In this document: piece by piece, positions 39,032 to 49,348 of the stretch
How the letters are laid out: each line of letters begins with the position of its first letter
Position numbering within the stretch: position 1 is the stretch's first letter
DNA from: Trinickia mobilis
Lineage (GTDB): Bacteria > Pseudomonadota > Gammaproteobacteria > Burkholderiales > Burkholderiaceae
Assembly (NCBI RefSeq): GCF_017315705.1
Contig: NZ_JAFLRF010000015.1
Coordinates: forward strand, 1 to 64,000
Reading direction: 5' to 3'
Length of the DNA: 64,000 nucleotides
Made by a program: the position numbers and the translations under genes
Notes under the pieces: generated by a model
The model's input: the letters and a program-made list of their open reading frames with translations, nothing else
Told to the model about the DNA's origin: nothing
Database searches by the model: none

Positions 39032-41176
39032 TTACTGCTGCGGCGCCGACTCAGGCTGCGCCGCACCCGAAGCCGCGTCGTTCAACAGCGCCTTCGCGGA
39101 CAGCCGCACACGGCCCTTCTCGTCCGTCTGGATCACCTTGACCTTAACCTGCTGGCCTTCCTTCAGGTAGTCGTTGATGTCCTTGATGCGCTCGTTGGCG
39201 ATTTCGGAGATATGCAGCAAGCCGTCCTTGCCCGGCAGGATATTCACGATCGCGCCGAACTCGAGCAGCTTCAGAATGGTGCCCTCATACACCTGGCCGA
39301 CTTCGACTTCCATCGTAATGTTCTCGATGCGCTTCTTCGCCTCGGCCATCCCTTCGCTGCTCGTGCTCGCGATGGTAACGACGCCGTCGTCGGAAATGTC
39401 GATCGTGGTGCCGGTTTCTTCGGTCAGCGCACGGATCACCGAACCGCCCTTGCCGATCACGTCGCGGATCTTTTCCGGGTTGATCTTGATCGTAATCATG
39501 CGCGGCGCGAATTCCGACAGCTCGGTGCTCGCGCCCGACACGGCCGCGGTCATCTTGCCGAGGATGTGTATGCGGCCTTCCTTCGCCTGCGCGAGCGCGA
39601 CCTGCATGATTTCCTTCGTGATGCCCTGGATCTTGATGTCCATTTGCAGCGCGGTCACGCCGTCTGCGGTGCCGGCCACCTTGAAGTCCATGTCGCCGAG
39701 GTGGTCTTCGTCGCCGAGGATGTCGGTCAGCACCGCGAACTTGTTGCCTTCGAGGATCAGGCCCATCGCGATGCCCGCGACGTGCGCCTTCATCGGCACG
39801 CCGGCGTCCATCAACGCGAGGCAGCCGCCGCAGACCGAAGCCATCGACGACGACCCGTTCGATTCCGTGATTTCCGACACGACGCGAATCGAATAGCCGA
39901 ACTCGTCGGCGCTCGGCAGGCACGCGGCGAGCGCGCGCTTCGCGAGACGGCCGTGGCCGATTTCACGGCGCTTCGGCGAGCCGACGCGGCCCGTTTCGCC
40001 GGTCGCGAACGGGGGCATGTTGTAGTGAAGCATGAAGCGGTCGCGGTACTCGCCTTCGAGCGCGTCGATGATCTGCTCGTCGCCCTTGGTGCCGAGCGTC
40101 GCGACGACGAGCGCCTGCGTTTCGCCGCGCGTGAAGAGCGCCGAACCGTGCGTGCGCGGCAGCACGCCGGTGCGGATCTCGATCGGGCGCACGGTGCGCG
40201 TGTCGCGGCCGTCGATGCGCGGCTCGCCGTTCAGAATCTGGCTGCGAACGATCTTCGCTTCGATGTCGAACAGGACGTTGCCGACGGTGGTCTTGTCGGC
40301 CGGCGCGGCGCCCGTCGTCGAGGCTTCTTCTTCGAGCTTCGCCGACACCGCTGCGTACACTTCCTTCAGCTTCGTCGAACGCGCTTGCTTGTCGCGGATC
40401 TGGTAGGCGGCGAGCAGTTCGCCGTGCGCGAGCTCTGTTACGCGCGCGATCAGCGCTTCGTCCTTCGGCGCCGGCTGCCAATCCCATTCCGGCTTGCCGC
40501 CGTCACGCACGAGCTCGTGGATCGCGTCGATCGCGATTTGCATCTGCTCGTGACCGAACACCACGGCGCCGAGCATCACGTCTTCCGGCAGCTGGTCGGC
40601 TTCCGATTCGACCATCAGCACCGCGCGCTCCGTGCCCGCGACGACGAGGTCGAGGCGCGAATCCTTGATTTGGGCGCGCGTCGGGTTCAGCACGTACTCG
40701 TTGTTGATGTAGGCGACGCGCGCTGCGCCGACGGGGCCATTGAACGGCAGACCCGACACCGCGAGAGCGGCCGAAGCGCCGATCAGCGCGGGAATGTCGG
40801 CCGGGACTTCCGGATTCACCGACATCACGTGCACGACGACCTGCACTTCGTTATAGAAACCTTCCGGGAAAAGCGGACGCAGCGGACGGTCGATCAGGCG
40901 CGAGGTCAGCGTCTCATGCTCCGACGGGCGCCCTTCGCGGCGGAAGAAGCCGCCGGGGATCTTGCCAGCGGAGTAGGTCTTTTCGAGGTAGTCGACGGTC
41001 AGCGGGAAAAAATCCTGCCCCGGCTTCGCCGATTTCGCGCCGACGACGGTCGCGAGCACCACGGTGTCTTCGACATCGACGAGCACGGCGCCGCTTGCCT
41101 GACGAGCAATTTCGCCCGTTTCCATCCGGACGTTATGTTGTCCCCACTTAAACTCTTTGACGACTTTATTGAACAT
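39032..41176 (-). CDS. pnp: Polyribonucleotide nucleotidyltransferase (PNPase)
   Basis: A 714-residue phosphorolytic 3'-5' exoribonuclease of the RNA degradosome. Two RNase PH-like domains are followed by a KH domain ([20 protein letters not shown]) and a C-terminal S1 domain ([20 protein letters not shown]). The first RNase PH domain contains the typical [12 protein letters not shown] and the second [18 protein letters not shown]. The ATG at 41176 has AAGGAG 5 nt upstream and is preferred to the GTG two codons earlier. It lies downstream of rpsO with a structured leader. Confidence 0.97.
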   Translation of the reverse strand: MFNKVVKEFKWGQHNVRMETGEIARQASGAVLVDVEDTVVLATVVGAKSAKPGQDFFPLTVDYLEKTYSAGKIPGGFFRREGRPSEHETLTSRLIDRPLRPLFPEGFYNEVQVVVHVMSVNPEVPADIPALIGASAALAVSGLPFNGPVGAARVAYINNEYVLNPTRAQIKDSRLDLVVAGTERAVLMVESEADQLPEDVMLGAVVFGHEQMQIAIDAIHELVRDGGKPEWDWQPAPKDEALIARVTELAHGELLAAYQIRDKQARSTKLKEVYAAVSAKLEEEASTTGAAPADKTTVGNVLFDIEAKIVRSQILNGEPRIDGRDTRTVRPIEIRTGVLPRTHGSALFTRGETQALVVATLGTKGDEQIIDALEGEYRDRFMLHYNMPPFATGETGRVGSPKRREIGHGRLAKRALAACLPSADEFGYSIRVVSEITESNGSSSMASVCGGCLALMDAGVPMKAHVAGIAMGLILEGNKFAVLTDILGDEDHLGDMDFKVAGTADGVTALQMDIKIQGITKEIMQVALAQAKEGRIHILGKMTAAVSGASTELSEFAPRMITIKINPEKIRDVIGKGGSVIRALTEETGTTIDISDDGVVTIASTSSEGMAEAKKRIENITMEVEVGQVYEGTILKLLEFGAIVNILPGKDGLLHISEIANERIKDINDYLKEGQQVKVKVIQTDEKGRVRLSAKALLNDAASGAAQPESAPQQ

Positions 41177-41284
41177 AGTCACTCCTTCTCACTTTTCGCT
41201 CATTTCATTTATACGTTTCGCCGCAGCCTTACCTGGCGCGGCGACGTCACAGCCAAGGCCCATACGGGAAGAGGAGTGTTATGC

Positions 41285-41323
41285 CATTCCAGCGCTTCAC
41301 GCGGTGAGTGAAGCGCTGGAATG
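41285..41323 (-). promoter_or_regulatory. Long perfect hairpin in the pnp 5' leader (RNase III-like site)
   Basis: A 16-bp perfect stem, CATTCCAGCGCTTCAC (41285-41300) with GTGAAGCGCTGGAATG (41308-41323), has a 7-nt loop and no T run on either side, so it is not a terminator. It lies 108 nt upstream of pnp. In E. coli the pnp leader has such a stem, cut by RNase III to allow PNPase autoregulation; the same role is likely here. Confidence 0.6.
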
Positions 41324-41433
41324 ACACAAAGCTCTGCCCGCCAAGCCAGACCGTGTTGCAAGCCCTGCGCCGCATGGTGTCCCTGGCCGCGGCGCCTGGC
41401 GGTTTGACGCAATTCACATGAAGTGCGCCATTC

Positions 41434-41472
41434 AAAAACAAAATGCCTGTATCAGCAGACTGACACAGGCAT
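41434..41472 (-). terminator. Intrinsic terminator of rpsO
   Basis: Stem ATGCCTGTATCAG (41443-41455) pairs with CTGACACAGGCAT (41460-41472), 13 bp with one G-U, loop of 4, followed on the minus strand by TTTTGTTTTT. Some readthrough into pnp is expected, as in E. coli. Confidence 0.88.
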
Positions 41473-41496
41473 CCTGTTGAAGAGACGATAGTCCGA

Positions 41497-41766
41497 TTAC
41501 TTGCGCAGACCCAGCTTTTCGATCAACGAACGATAGCGGTCAGCGTCCTTGCCCTTCAGGTAGTCGAGCAGCTTGCGGCGGCGGCTCACCATGCGCAGCA
41601 GCCCGCGGCGGCTGTGATGGTCCTTCGAGTGGGACTTGAAGTGGGAGGTCAACTCGTTGATGCGAGTCGTCAGCAACGCGACTTGCACTTCAGGAGAGCC
41701 GGTGTCATTGGCAGCACGCGCGAATTGCGCGACAACGTCGGACTTCTTGATATCAGCAACAGACAT
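41497..41766 (-). CDS. rpsO: 30S ribosomal protein S15
   Basis: An 89-residue primary rRNA-binding protein of the 30S subunit. The family signature [26 protein letters not shown] is intact in its key positions, and the length is standard. An rpsO-pnp gene pair is conserved in many bacteria. Confidence 0.98.
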   Translation of the reverse strand: MSVADIKKSDVVAQFARAANDTGSPEVQVALLTTRINELTSHFKSHSKDHHSRRGLLRMVSRRRKLLDYLKGKDADRYRSLIEKLGLRK

Positions 41767-41837
41767 TTGATTTCCTTAAGAACTAGACAGGCGGTCACGG
41801 AAGAAAGGCCGTGCCGTGGGGGTACAGCAAGACGCGT

Positions 41838-41846
41838 ATTGTAGCA
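41838..41846 (-). promoter_or_regulatory. Extended -10 promoter for rpsO
   Basis: On the minus strand, TGCTACAAT matches an extended -10 element (TGnTAnAAT). It would place the start about 65 nt upstream of the rpsO ATG. No good -35 is visible, consistent with an extended -10 type. Confidence 0.45.
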
Positions 41847-41966
41847 CAGCCGGATTCGGCGGCTAGCGGTACCGTAAGGATCCTGTTTCGGGGTGCTTTC
41901 CGAGGCGGGCTCGAAGCCCGTAAGCGGGGCCCCGCAAGTCCGCGAGAACGCACAGCGCCGGTGCCT

Positions 41967-43253
41967 TCACGGGCGCTTCATCTGGCAGGTCGTCGGCAAC
42001 ACGGTCCGCTCCGGCGGCAGCGCCAGCACGGTGCGAAAGCCGTAGCCGCTCCCTTCGTTGTCGAAACGCACGCCCGGCGTGCCCGCCTTGTCCATCTCCA
42101 TCACATAAAGGGGCTGGATCAGCTGATGGTCTTCGGCGCGCATCCACGCGCGGTGAAACCCATTGTCGAATTTCATCCCTTCGAGCGACTTCGCGACCGC
42201 GGCCGGGTCCGACGTGTCCGCACGCGTCATCGCGTCGGCCAACATCTCGATCATCACCTCCATGCGCAGCACCGGGTAGTCGTCCTGCGCGGCCGGAAAG
42301 CGCGCGCGAAAGGCCGCGTAGTAGGCGTCGGAGGCCGCCGGTCCCGCATTGGGATGCCAGTCCGCGACGGCCAGCACGCGCTTCACGCCGGCGTCGCCGA
42401 GCGCCGCGGGTGCGTCAAGGCTGTTGCCGTAGAACGTGTAGAACTTCGCATTGAACCCCTGCTCGCGCGCCGCTTTGACCAGCAAGCTCAAGTCGTTGCC
42501 CCAATTTCCCGTGATGACCGCATCGGCGCCGCTCGCGCGCATTTTGGCGATATAGGGCGTGAAGTCCTTCACGCGGCCGATCGGATGAAATTCGTCGCCG
42601 ACGATCGCGATGTCCGGGCGCTTTTGCGCCAGCGCCTCGCGCGCGAGCGTGCTGACGTCATGCCCGAAGCTGTAGTCCTGGTTCAGCAGGTAGACCTTTT
42701 TCACGGACCGGTCCTGCTGGATCACGTCCGCAAGCGCGCCCATCCGCATGCCCGCGTGCGCGTCGAAACGAAAATGCCAGAAGCTGCAATTGGCGTTGGT
42801 GAGCGCCGGGTCGTCGGCCGAATAGTTGAGGAACAGCTCGCGATTGTCCGGCTCGCGCGCGTTTTGCTTTTCGATCGCCGCGACAAGCGCCGCCGCGACC
42901 GCCGAGCTGTTGCCCTGCATCACGAAGCCGATGCGGCGGTCGGCAGCGGCGCGCAGTTGGACGAGCGCGCCCTCTGTGCTGCCCTTGCTGTCGAGCACGA
43001 CCAATTCGAGCGGGTGCGCGCCATCGGCAAGCCTGACGCCGCCGCGCGCATTCACGCGTTCGACGCCAAAGCGCAGGTTCCGCTCGACCGCGGCGCCGGC
43101 GTTGGCGAACGGCCCCGACATCCCCTCGATCAAGGCCAGCTGGATCGGCGCCCCCGTCCCCGCCGCCGCTTCGGCGACCTTCGCCGCCGGCATCGCCGCC
43201 ATCCATGCTGCAACGGCGGCCGCCGCCAGCCGGCTCATCCATGCTCTCGTCAT
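41967..43253 (-). CDS. ABC transporter substrate-binding protein (branched-chain amino-acid type)
   Basis: A 428-residue periplasmic binding protein of the LivJ-like family. It has a signal peptide (basic MTRAWMSR, then an Ala-rich hydrophobic stretch to about residue 30). The mature domain begins with PIQLALIEGMSGPFANAG and contains KVYLLNQDYSFGHD and DAVITGNWGNDL. No permease or ATPase genes are adjacent, so it either works with a remote transporter or has another sensing role. The ATG at 43253 was chosen for the signal peptide. Confidence 0.88.
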   Translation of the reverse strand: MTRAWMSRLAAAAVAAWMAAMPAAKVAEAAAGTGAPIQLALIEGMSGPFANAGAAVERNLRFGVERVNARGGVRLADGAHPLELVVLDSKGSTEGALVQLRAAADRRIGFVMQGNSSAVAAALVAAIEKQNAREPDNRELFLNYSADDPALTNANCSFWHFRFDAHAGMRMGALADVIQQDRSVKKVYLLNQDYSFGHDVSTLAREALAQKRPDIAIVGDEFHPIGRVKDFTPYIAKMRASGADAVITGNWGNDLSLLVKAAREQGFNAKFYTFYGNSLDAPAALGDAGVKRVLAVADWHPNAGPAASDAYYAAFRARFPAAQDDYPVLRMEVMIEMLADAMTRADTSDPAAVAKSLEGMKFDNGFHRAWMRAEDHQLIQPLYVMEMDKAGTPGVRFDNEGSGYGFRTVLALPPERTVLPTTCQMKRP

Positions 43254-43458
43254 CGCTGCCCCGCTTGAATGATTCGAAGCGCGGATCATAGGCCGGCCAC
43301 CCGGCCATTCGCAAGCAAGCGTCCCGCCGCGCCCTCGCCCCTTTTTCGACGCAGAATGCGCGACGTTGTCGGCAACACGGCGCATTGCCATTCATCGTTT
43401 CGCGAACGCCGTCACACCGCCCTTTTCGAAGCGCTAAAAAAATCTTTTGCTGCGCAAC

Positions 43459-43487
43459 CTGTCAAAATCTTGTGACCCCGTGATAAA
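43459..43487 (+). promoter_or_regulatory. Candidate sigma-70 promoter of the BamE-like lipoprotein gene
   Basis: CTGTCA (43459-43464), a 17-bp spacer and GATAAA (43482-43487) lie 30 bp upstream of the ATG at 43518. Confidence 0.35.
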
Positions 43488-43517
43488 AAGCCGTCACTCT
43501 ATGAATCGGAGGACTCC

Positions 43518-44021
43518 ATGAGAAAGCGCCTGACATCCGTGTTAGCGTGCACCGCGACGTTGCTGCTCGCCGGCTGCGCGCAGCCTTGGCAGCAATTCGG
43601 GGCGGGCGCCGACCAATCGACGATCATCAGCCGCCTTGGTCCGCCGCGCGAAGTGTACGACCTGCCCAATGGCGGCAAGCGCCTGATGTGGCCGACGCAG
43701 CCGATGGGCGAAGTCACCACCGCCGCCGATATCGACGCCTCCGGCAAAATTGTGAACGTGCGCCAGGTATTGCAGCCCAACGAGTTTTATCGCGCGCAAA
43801 TCGGGCAGTGGACCAAGAAAGACGTGCTCGTCAACTTCGGCCGTCCGGAGGAAACCTCGTATTTCCCGTTGATGAAGCGTGAAGTTTGGACGTATCGCTA
43901 TCTGGAGGACAACGTCTGGTATCTGCTGTACAGCTTCTATTTCGACGATCAAGGCGTGCTGCGGCTCACGCAGAAGACGCCCGATCCGCTGCACGATCCT
44001 GACCGGCGCGGTATCTTCTGA
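43518..44021 (+). CDS. BamE/SmpA-like outer-membrane lipoprotein
   Basis: A 167-residue lipoprotein with a type II signal peptide and lipobox LLLAGC (lipidated Cys at residue 20). Two BamE-like segments are seen: STIISRLGPPREVYDLPNGG and DVLVNFGRPEETSYFP, each followed by a Trp-containing strand. The real BamE is shorter and has one such unit, so this is probably a paralogue working in the outer-membrane periplasmic face. Its role is unknown. It converges on leuA and shares a bidirectional terminator. Confidence 0.82.
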   Translation: MRKRLTSVLACTATLLLAGCAQPWQQFGAGADQSTIISRLGPPREVYDLPNGGKRLMWPTQPMGEVTTAADIDASGKIVNVRQVLQPNEFYRAQIGQWTKKDVLVNFGRPEETSYFPLMKREVWTYRYLEDNVWYLLYSFYFDDQGVLRLTQKTPDPLHDPDRRGIF

Positions 44022-44072
44022 CAAAAACGCCACGTGCCGTTCGCGAACGCCTCCAGCGGCGGCGCAGATAGC

Positions 44073-44106
44073 AAAAAGCCCTCGCATTTTTTGGCGAGGG
44101 CTTTTT
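44073..44106. terminator. Bidirectional terminator (lipoprotein gene and leuA)
   Basis: AAAAAGCCCTCGC (44073-44085) pairs with GCGAGGGCTTTT (44094-44105) around an 8-nt loop. T runs exist on both strands, so it can end both converging genes. Confidence 0.9.
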
Positions 44107-44162
44107 ATTTCCAGCGGGAAAACAAACGGCACTGGATCAACCGCCGCCTGTTGCCTGCTCGA

Positions 44163-45707
44163 TCAGGAACGCTGCGGGTTCAGCTTGTCCGCATTCGAGT
44201 ACAGCTTGTTCAGCGCCGAGATGTAGGCCTTCGCCGACGCCGCGACGATATCCGGATCGGTGCCGACGCCGTTCACGATGCGCCCGCTCTTCGACAGACG
44301 CACCGTCACTTCGCCCTGTGCCTGCGTGCCGGTCGTGATCGCGTTCACCGAATACAGCAACAGCTCGGAGCCGCTGCCGACTTCGCTTTCGATCGCATTG
44401 AGCGTCGCATCGACCGGCCCGTTGCCGTTCGCCTCGCCGGTCGTCTCCTTGCCGTCGACCGAAAAGACGACGCGCGCATGCGGCCGCTCGCCGGTCTCGG
44501 AGTGCTGCGCCAGCGACACGAACTTGTAGTGCTCGCGTTCCTGCGCTTGCGCCGATTCCTCGGTGACGATCGCGATGATGTCTTCGTCGAAGATTTCCGA
44601 CTTGCGGTCGGCAAGTTCCTTGAAGCGCGCAAACGCGGCGTTCAATTCGGCTTCGCTGTCGAGCGTGATGCTCAGCTCTTGCAGACGCTGCTTGAACGCA
44701 TTGCGGCCCGACAGCTTGCCGAGCACGATCTTGTTCGCGGTCCAGCCCACGTCTTCGGCGCGCATGATTTCGTACGTGTCGCGCGCTTTGAGCACGCCGT
44801 CCTGGTGAATGCCCGACGCGTGCGCGAACGCGTTTGCGCCCACCACAGCCTTGTTCGGCTGCACGACGAAGCCGGTGATCTGCGACACGAGCTTCGAGGC
44901 CGGCACGATCTGCGTCGTATCGATGCCGAGATCGAGGGCGAAGTAGTCCTTGCGGGTCTTCACGGCCATCACGATTTCTTCGAGCGACGTGTTGCCCGCG
45001 CGCTCGCCCAGACCGTTGATCGTGCACTCGACCTGGCGCGCGCCGCCAATCTGCACGCCGGCGAGCGAGTTGGCGACCGCCATGCCGAGGTCATTATGGC
45101 AATGCACGGAGAACACCGCCTTGTGCGAGTTCGGGATGCGCTCGCGCAGTGTCTTAACGAGGTTGCCGTACAGCTCGGGCACGCCGTAGCCGACCGTGTC
45201 CGCAATGTTGATCGTCGTCGCGCCTTCGTCGATCACCGCTTCCAGCACGCGGCAGAGGAAATCCATGTCGGAACGGCTGCCGTCCTCCGGCGAGAACTCG
45301 ACGTCATCGGTGAATTTGCGCGCGAAGCGCACCGCGAGGCGCGCCTGGTCGTACACCTGCTCGGGCGTCATGCGCAGCTTCTTTTCCATGTGCAGCGGCG
45401 ACGTTGCGATGAACGTGTGGATGCGAAAGCGCTCGGCGGCGCGCAGCGCATCGGCGGCGCGTTGGATGTCCTTGTCGTTCGCGCGGGCAAGCGAGCAGAC
45501 CGTGCTTTCCTTGATGATCGATGCAATCGTGTTGATCGCGTCGAAGTCGCCGTTCGAGCTGGCCGCAAAGCCCGCTTCGATCACGTCGACGCGCATCCGC
45601 TCCAATTGCTTCGCGATGCGGATTTTCTCTTCTTTTGTCATCGACGCTCCGGGGGATTGCTCGCCGTCGCGCAACGTCGTGTCGAAAATAATCAGCTTGT
45701 CTGTCAT
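44163..45707 (-). CDS. leuA: 2-isopropylmalate synthase
   Basis: A 514-residue enzyme condensing acetyl-CoA and 2-oxoisovalerate, the first step of leucine synthesis. The TIM barrel has [16 protein letters not shown] and the metal-binding [12 protein letters not shown]; the C-terminal regulatory domain (from about residue 390) allows leucine feedback inhibition. A leader peptide rich in Leu codons lies 112 nt upstream, suggesting attenuation control as well. Confidence 0.97.
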   Translation of the reverse strand: MTDKLIIFDTTLRDGEQSPGASMTKEEKIRIAKQLERMRVDVIEAGFAASSNGDFDAINTIASIIKESTVCSLARANDKDIQRAADALRAAERFRIHTFIATSPLHMEKKLRMTPEQVYDQARLAVRFARKFTDDVEFSPEDGSRSDMDFLCRVLEAVIDEGATTINIADTVGYGVPELYGNLVKTLRERIPNSHKAVFSVHCHNDLGMAVANSLAGVQIGGARQVECTINGLGERAGNTSLEEIVMAVKTRKDYFALDLGIDTTQIVPASKLVSQITGFVVQPNKAVVGANAFAHASGIHQDGVLKARDTYEIMRAEDVGWTANKIVLGKLSGRNAFKQRLQELSITLDSEAELNAAFARFKELADRKSEIFDEDIIAIVTEESAQAQEREHYKFVSLAQHSETGERPHARVVFSVDGKETTGEANGNGPVDATLNAIESEVGSGSELLLYSVNAITTGTQAQGEVTVRLSKSGRIVNGVGTDPDIVAASAKAYISALNKLYSNADKLNPQRS

Positions 45708-45819
45708 TTCAGGTCTCCGGGGACTCGTTCATTCGATTGGATACAAAACGGAATTCGGGTGTTTGCGCCACCGCAGGCGACGCCAAACAACGAACGAGGC
45801 AAACGGAGGGCGAAAACGA

Positions 45820-45903
45820 TCAGCGCGGCAGGCGCGCTAGGCCTAGCGCGCGTAGCGGCGCACCGGCTAGAAGAGAAAGGAAGGGGAATGTGAAAGTCGC
45901 CAT
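45820..45903 (-). CDS. leuA leader peptide (candidate attenuation leader)
   Basis: A 27-codon ORF starting MATFTFPFLSLLAG contains seven Leu codons, four of them CTA, which is rare in this GC-rich genome. A -10 element ends 7 nt upstream of the ATG, so the message may start at or next to the AUG (leaderless). A 20-bp perfect palindrome at 45832-45851 overlaps the later Leu codons. This fits translational control of leuA by leucyl-tRNA supply. I did not find a clear intrinsic terminator downstream, so the mechanism is unproven. Confidence 0.5.
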   Translation of the reverse strand: MATFTFPFLSLLAGAPLRALGLARLPR

Positions 45904-45910
45904 GCAGGTG

Positions 45911-45939
45911 ACTATAGCGGCATTCGGAAAATCGCGCAA
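45911..45939 (-). promoter_or_regulatory. Candidate leuA promoter
   Basis: On the minus strand, TTGCGC (45934-45939), a 17-bp spacer and TATAGT (45911-45916). The start site would fall at about 45903-45904, on or next to the leader ATG. Confidence 0.5.
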
Positions 45940-45979
45940 ATGGGGTCACGAAGCCCACACGCAAATTGCTTGCACCCGG

Positions 45980-46852
45980 TCAGTGATCGTGCGGCGAAGA
46001 CCTCGCCGGATTCTCCCTGCCCCGGACCGCCATGTACGCCCAAAAAGCGTAGCCCGAAAAGCCGTACAGCACGAAAAGGCCAAACAGCATCAGCGGCGGA
46101 TCGGACGACACCAGCACGAACGCCACGACGACCAGGAGGATCGCCGCGAACGGCACTCGATGCCGAACGTCGAGCGCCTTGCCGCTGTAGAACGGGGCAT
46201 TCGAGACCATCGTCACGCCGGCGTACACGGTCAGCGCGAACGCCACCCACGGCAGCCACACGAGCTTGACCGGCACACGGTTATCGGTCGCAAGCCACAC
46301 GAAGCCCGCGATCAGCGCCGCCGCGGCCGGGCTCGGAAGCCCCTGGAAGAACCGCTTGTCGACGACGCCGATGTTCGTGTTGAAGCGCGCGAGACGCAGC
46401 GCAGCACCCGAACAGTAGACGAACGCCGCGAGCCAGCCCCAGCGGCCCAGATCCTTCAGCACCCATTCGTACATCACAAGCGCCGGCGCCACGCCGAACG
46501 ACACCATGTCCGAAAGGCTGTCGAACTGCTCCCCGAACGCGCTTTGCGTGTGCGTCATCCGTGCGACGCGGCCGTCCATCCCGTCGAGCACCATCGCAAC
46601 GAAGATCGCGATCGCCGCGATCTCGAAGCGCACGTTCATCGCCTGCACGACGGCGAAGAAACCGCAGAACAGCGCCGCGGTGGTGAACGCGTTGGGCAGT
46701 AGATAAATGCCGCGCTTCCTCAAAAACTGCTGGCGTAGAGCGCGGCGGCTGTCGACCGGCCCCGGCTCCGCCGCCAGCGCCTTGTTGCGGCGAAAGGGCC
46801 GCGGCAAATGCGAGCCGTTCGAACGGGGGCGGCGCGGTTTGAATGCGGCCAT
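45980..46852 (-). CDS. pssA: CDP-diacylglycerol-serine O-phosphatidyltransferase
   Basis: A 290-residue integral membrane enzyme making phosphatidylserine. The CDP-alcohol phosphotransferase motif DG-x2-AR-x8-G-x3-D-x3-D is complete (D90 to D115, DGMDGRVAR then FGEQFDSLSD). It has about eight membrane segments and a long basic N-terminus before residue 48. It follows psd with a 20-bp gap, giving both steps of phosphatidylethanolamine synthesis together. Confidence 0.95.
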   Translation of the reverse strand: MAAFKPRRPRSNGSHLPRPFRRNKALAAEPGPVDSRRALRQQFLRKRGIYLLPNAFTTAALFCGFFAVVQAMNVRFEIAAIAIFVAMVLDGMDGRVARMTHTQSAFGEQFDSLSDMVSFGVAPALVMYEWVLKDLGRWGWLAAFVYCSGAALRLARFNTNIGVVDKRFFQGLPSPAAAALIAGFVWLATDNRVPVKLVWLPWVAFALTVYAGVTMVSNAPFYSGKALDVRHRVPFAAILLVVVAFVLVSSDPPLMLFGLFVLYGFSGYAFWAYMAVRGRENPARSSPHDH

Positions 46853-46872
46853 CGATGCCTCCTTGTGCCGCC

Positions 46873-47511
46873 TTAGAATTCAGCGAGAATCGTCGACGAC
46901 GCGGAGACCTTCTCGCCGATCGAGACGCGCGGACGGCTGCCCACCGGCAGGTACACATCGACGCGCGAGCCGAACCGGATGAAGCCGTAGCGCTGGCCGC
47001 GCGTGAGCGGTTCACCGGCGCGCACGTAGCAGAGAATGCGCCGTGCGATGAGGCCCGCGATCTGCACCGAGGTTACCGTCTGGCCCCCTGCGGTCTGGAT
47101 TACGACCGCGTTGCGCTCGTTTTCGAGCGACGCTTTGTCGATGGCGGCGTTCAAGTAAGCGCCCGGAAAATACTCGACCTTGGAGATCGCGCCATCCACC
47201 GGAGAGCGCTGCGAATGGACGTTGAAAACGTTCATGAACACGCTGATCTTCATCGCTTCGCGATTCGCGTAGGGATCGTGCGTGGTTTCGACCGCGACGA
47301 TACGTCCGTCGGCGGGACACAGCACGGCATTCGCCTGCGTCGGAATCGGACGCGCCGGATCGCGGAAAAACTGCACGACGAAAATGAGCAGCAGCCAGAA
47401 CGGCCAGGCAAAGCCGAACCCCGCGACGGCATGGATCAACAACGCAACGACGGCAGCGATCCCAATGAAAGGCCAGCCTTCGCGCGCGATGATCGGGTGA
47501 GGGTAATTCAT
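46873..47511 (-). CDS. psd: Phosphatidylserine decarboxylase
   Basis: A 212-residue proenzyme that decarboxylates phosphatidylserine to phosphatidylethanolamine. It is the short type: one N-terminal membrane segment, D69 (CPADGR), H99 ([10 protein letters not shown]) and the self-cleavage site G181-S182 (RFGSRVDV), where Ser becomes the pyruvoyl group. The ATG at 47511 gives the standard start [13 protein letters not shown]. Confidence 0.95.
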   Translation of the reverse strand: MNYPHPIIAREGWPFIGIAAVVALLIHAVAGFGFAWPFWLLLIFVVQFFRDPARPIPTQANAVLCPADGRIVAVETTHDPYANREAMKISVFMNVFNVHSQRSPVDGAISKVEYFPGAYLNAAIDKASLENERNAVVIQTAGGQTVTSVQIAGLIARRILCYVRAGEPLTRGQRYGFIRFGSRVDVYLPVGSRPRVSIGEKVSASSTILAEF

Positions 47512-47548
47512 GGATTGATTCAGTCTTTTTGTAAAACCGTAGGATAGC

Positions 47549-47586
47549 AAAAGCCGTCCGGCGCACGGCGACTCCGGACGGCTTTT
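47549..47586 (-). terminator. Intrinsic terminator of ilvC
   Basis: AAAAGCCGTCCGG (47549-47561) pairs with CCGGACGGCTTTT (47574-47586). On the minus strand the stem is followed by TTTT. It separates the ilv operon from psd-pssA. Confidence 0.88.
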
Positions 47587-47635
47587 TGGTGCAACCGGCA
47601 CGCGTTTTGCACCGGCTGCGGCGAAGCAACGCGAC

Positions 47636-48670
<1,035 letters not shown>

Positions 48671-48744
48671 TCAGTGAAATTCAAATGCGTTGCGTGGTTG
48701 CGCCGGGTTTGTTTTCGCTGCGCCCGGCGCCGATCGAAGCGGCG

Positions 48745-49236
48745 TCACACCTTCAGAATGCGTTCGCCGCGGCCGATCCCCGAGCTGCCCGTGCGGACCG
48801 TTTCGAGAATCACGGCGGCGTCGAGCCCTTCGATGAAAGCATCGAGCTTGTCGCTCGCGCCCGTCAATTCGATCGTGTAGGTTTTTTCGGTGACGTCGAT
48901 GATACGTCCGCGGAAGATATCCGCCATCCGTTTCATCTCCTCACGCTCTTTGCCGACCGCTCTCACCTTGATCAGCATCAACTCTCGTTCGATGTGGGCG
49001 CCCTCGGTCAGGTCGACCACTTTCACCACCTCGATCAGGCGGTTCAGATGCTTCGTGATCTGTTCGATCACGTCGTCGGAGCCAATGGAAACGATGGTCA
49101 GACGCGACAGCGAATGGTCTTCGGTCGGCGCCACCGTCAAGGTTTCGATGTTGTAGCCGCGTGCCGAAAAGAGCCCGACGACGCGCGATAACGCGCCCGG
49201 TTCGTTTTCCAGCAGGACGGAAATAATGTGTCTCAT
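48745..49236 (-). CDS. ilvH: Acetolactate synthase small subunit
   Basis: A 163-residue regulatory subunit with an N-terminal ACT domain (LLENEPGALSRVVGLFSARG) that binds valine for feedback inhibition, and a C-terminal domain ending in the SGIGRGERILKV region. It activates the large subunit encoded 112 bp upstream. Confidence 0.96.
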   Translation of the reverse strand: MRHIISVLLENEPGALSRVVGLFSARGYNIETLTVAPTEDHSLSRLTIVSIGSDDVIEQITKHLNRLIEVVKVVDLTEGAHIERELMLIKVRAVGKEREEMKRMADIFRGRIIDVTEKTYTIELTGASDKLDAFIEGLDAAVILETVRTGSSGIGRGERILKV

Positions 49237-49348
49237 GGTTGATTTCCCAGTCTATCCAGATGTCGATGCCAACGGTTGCCGCCGCCCCGCCTTCGCTGCG
49301 CCCTTCGTGAAGGCACGCGAGAGCCGAAGCTGGCGCGGGCAAGCGTCG

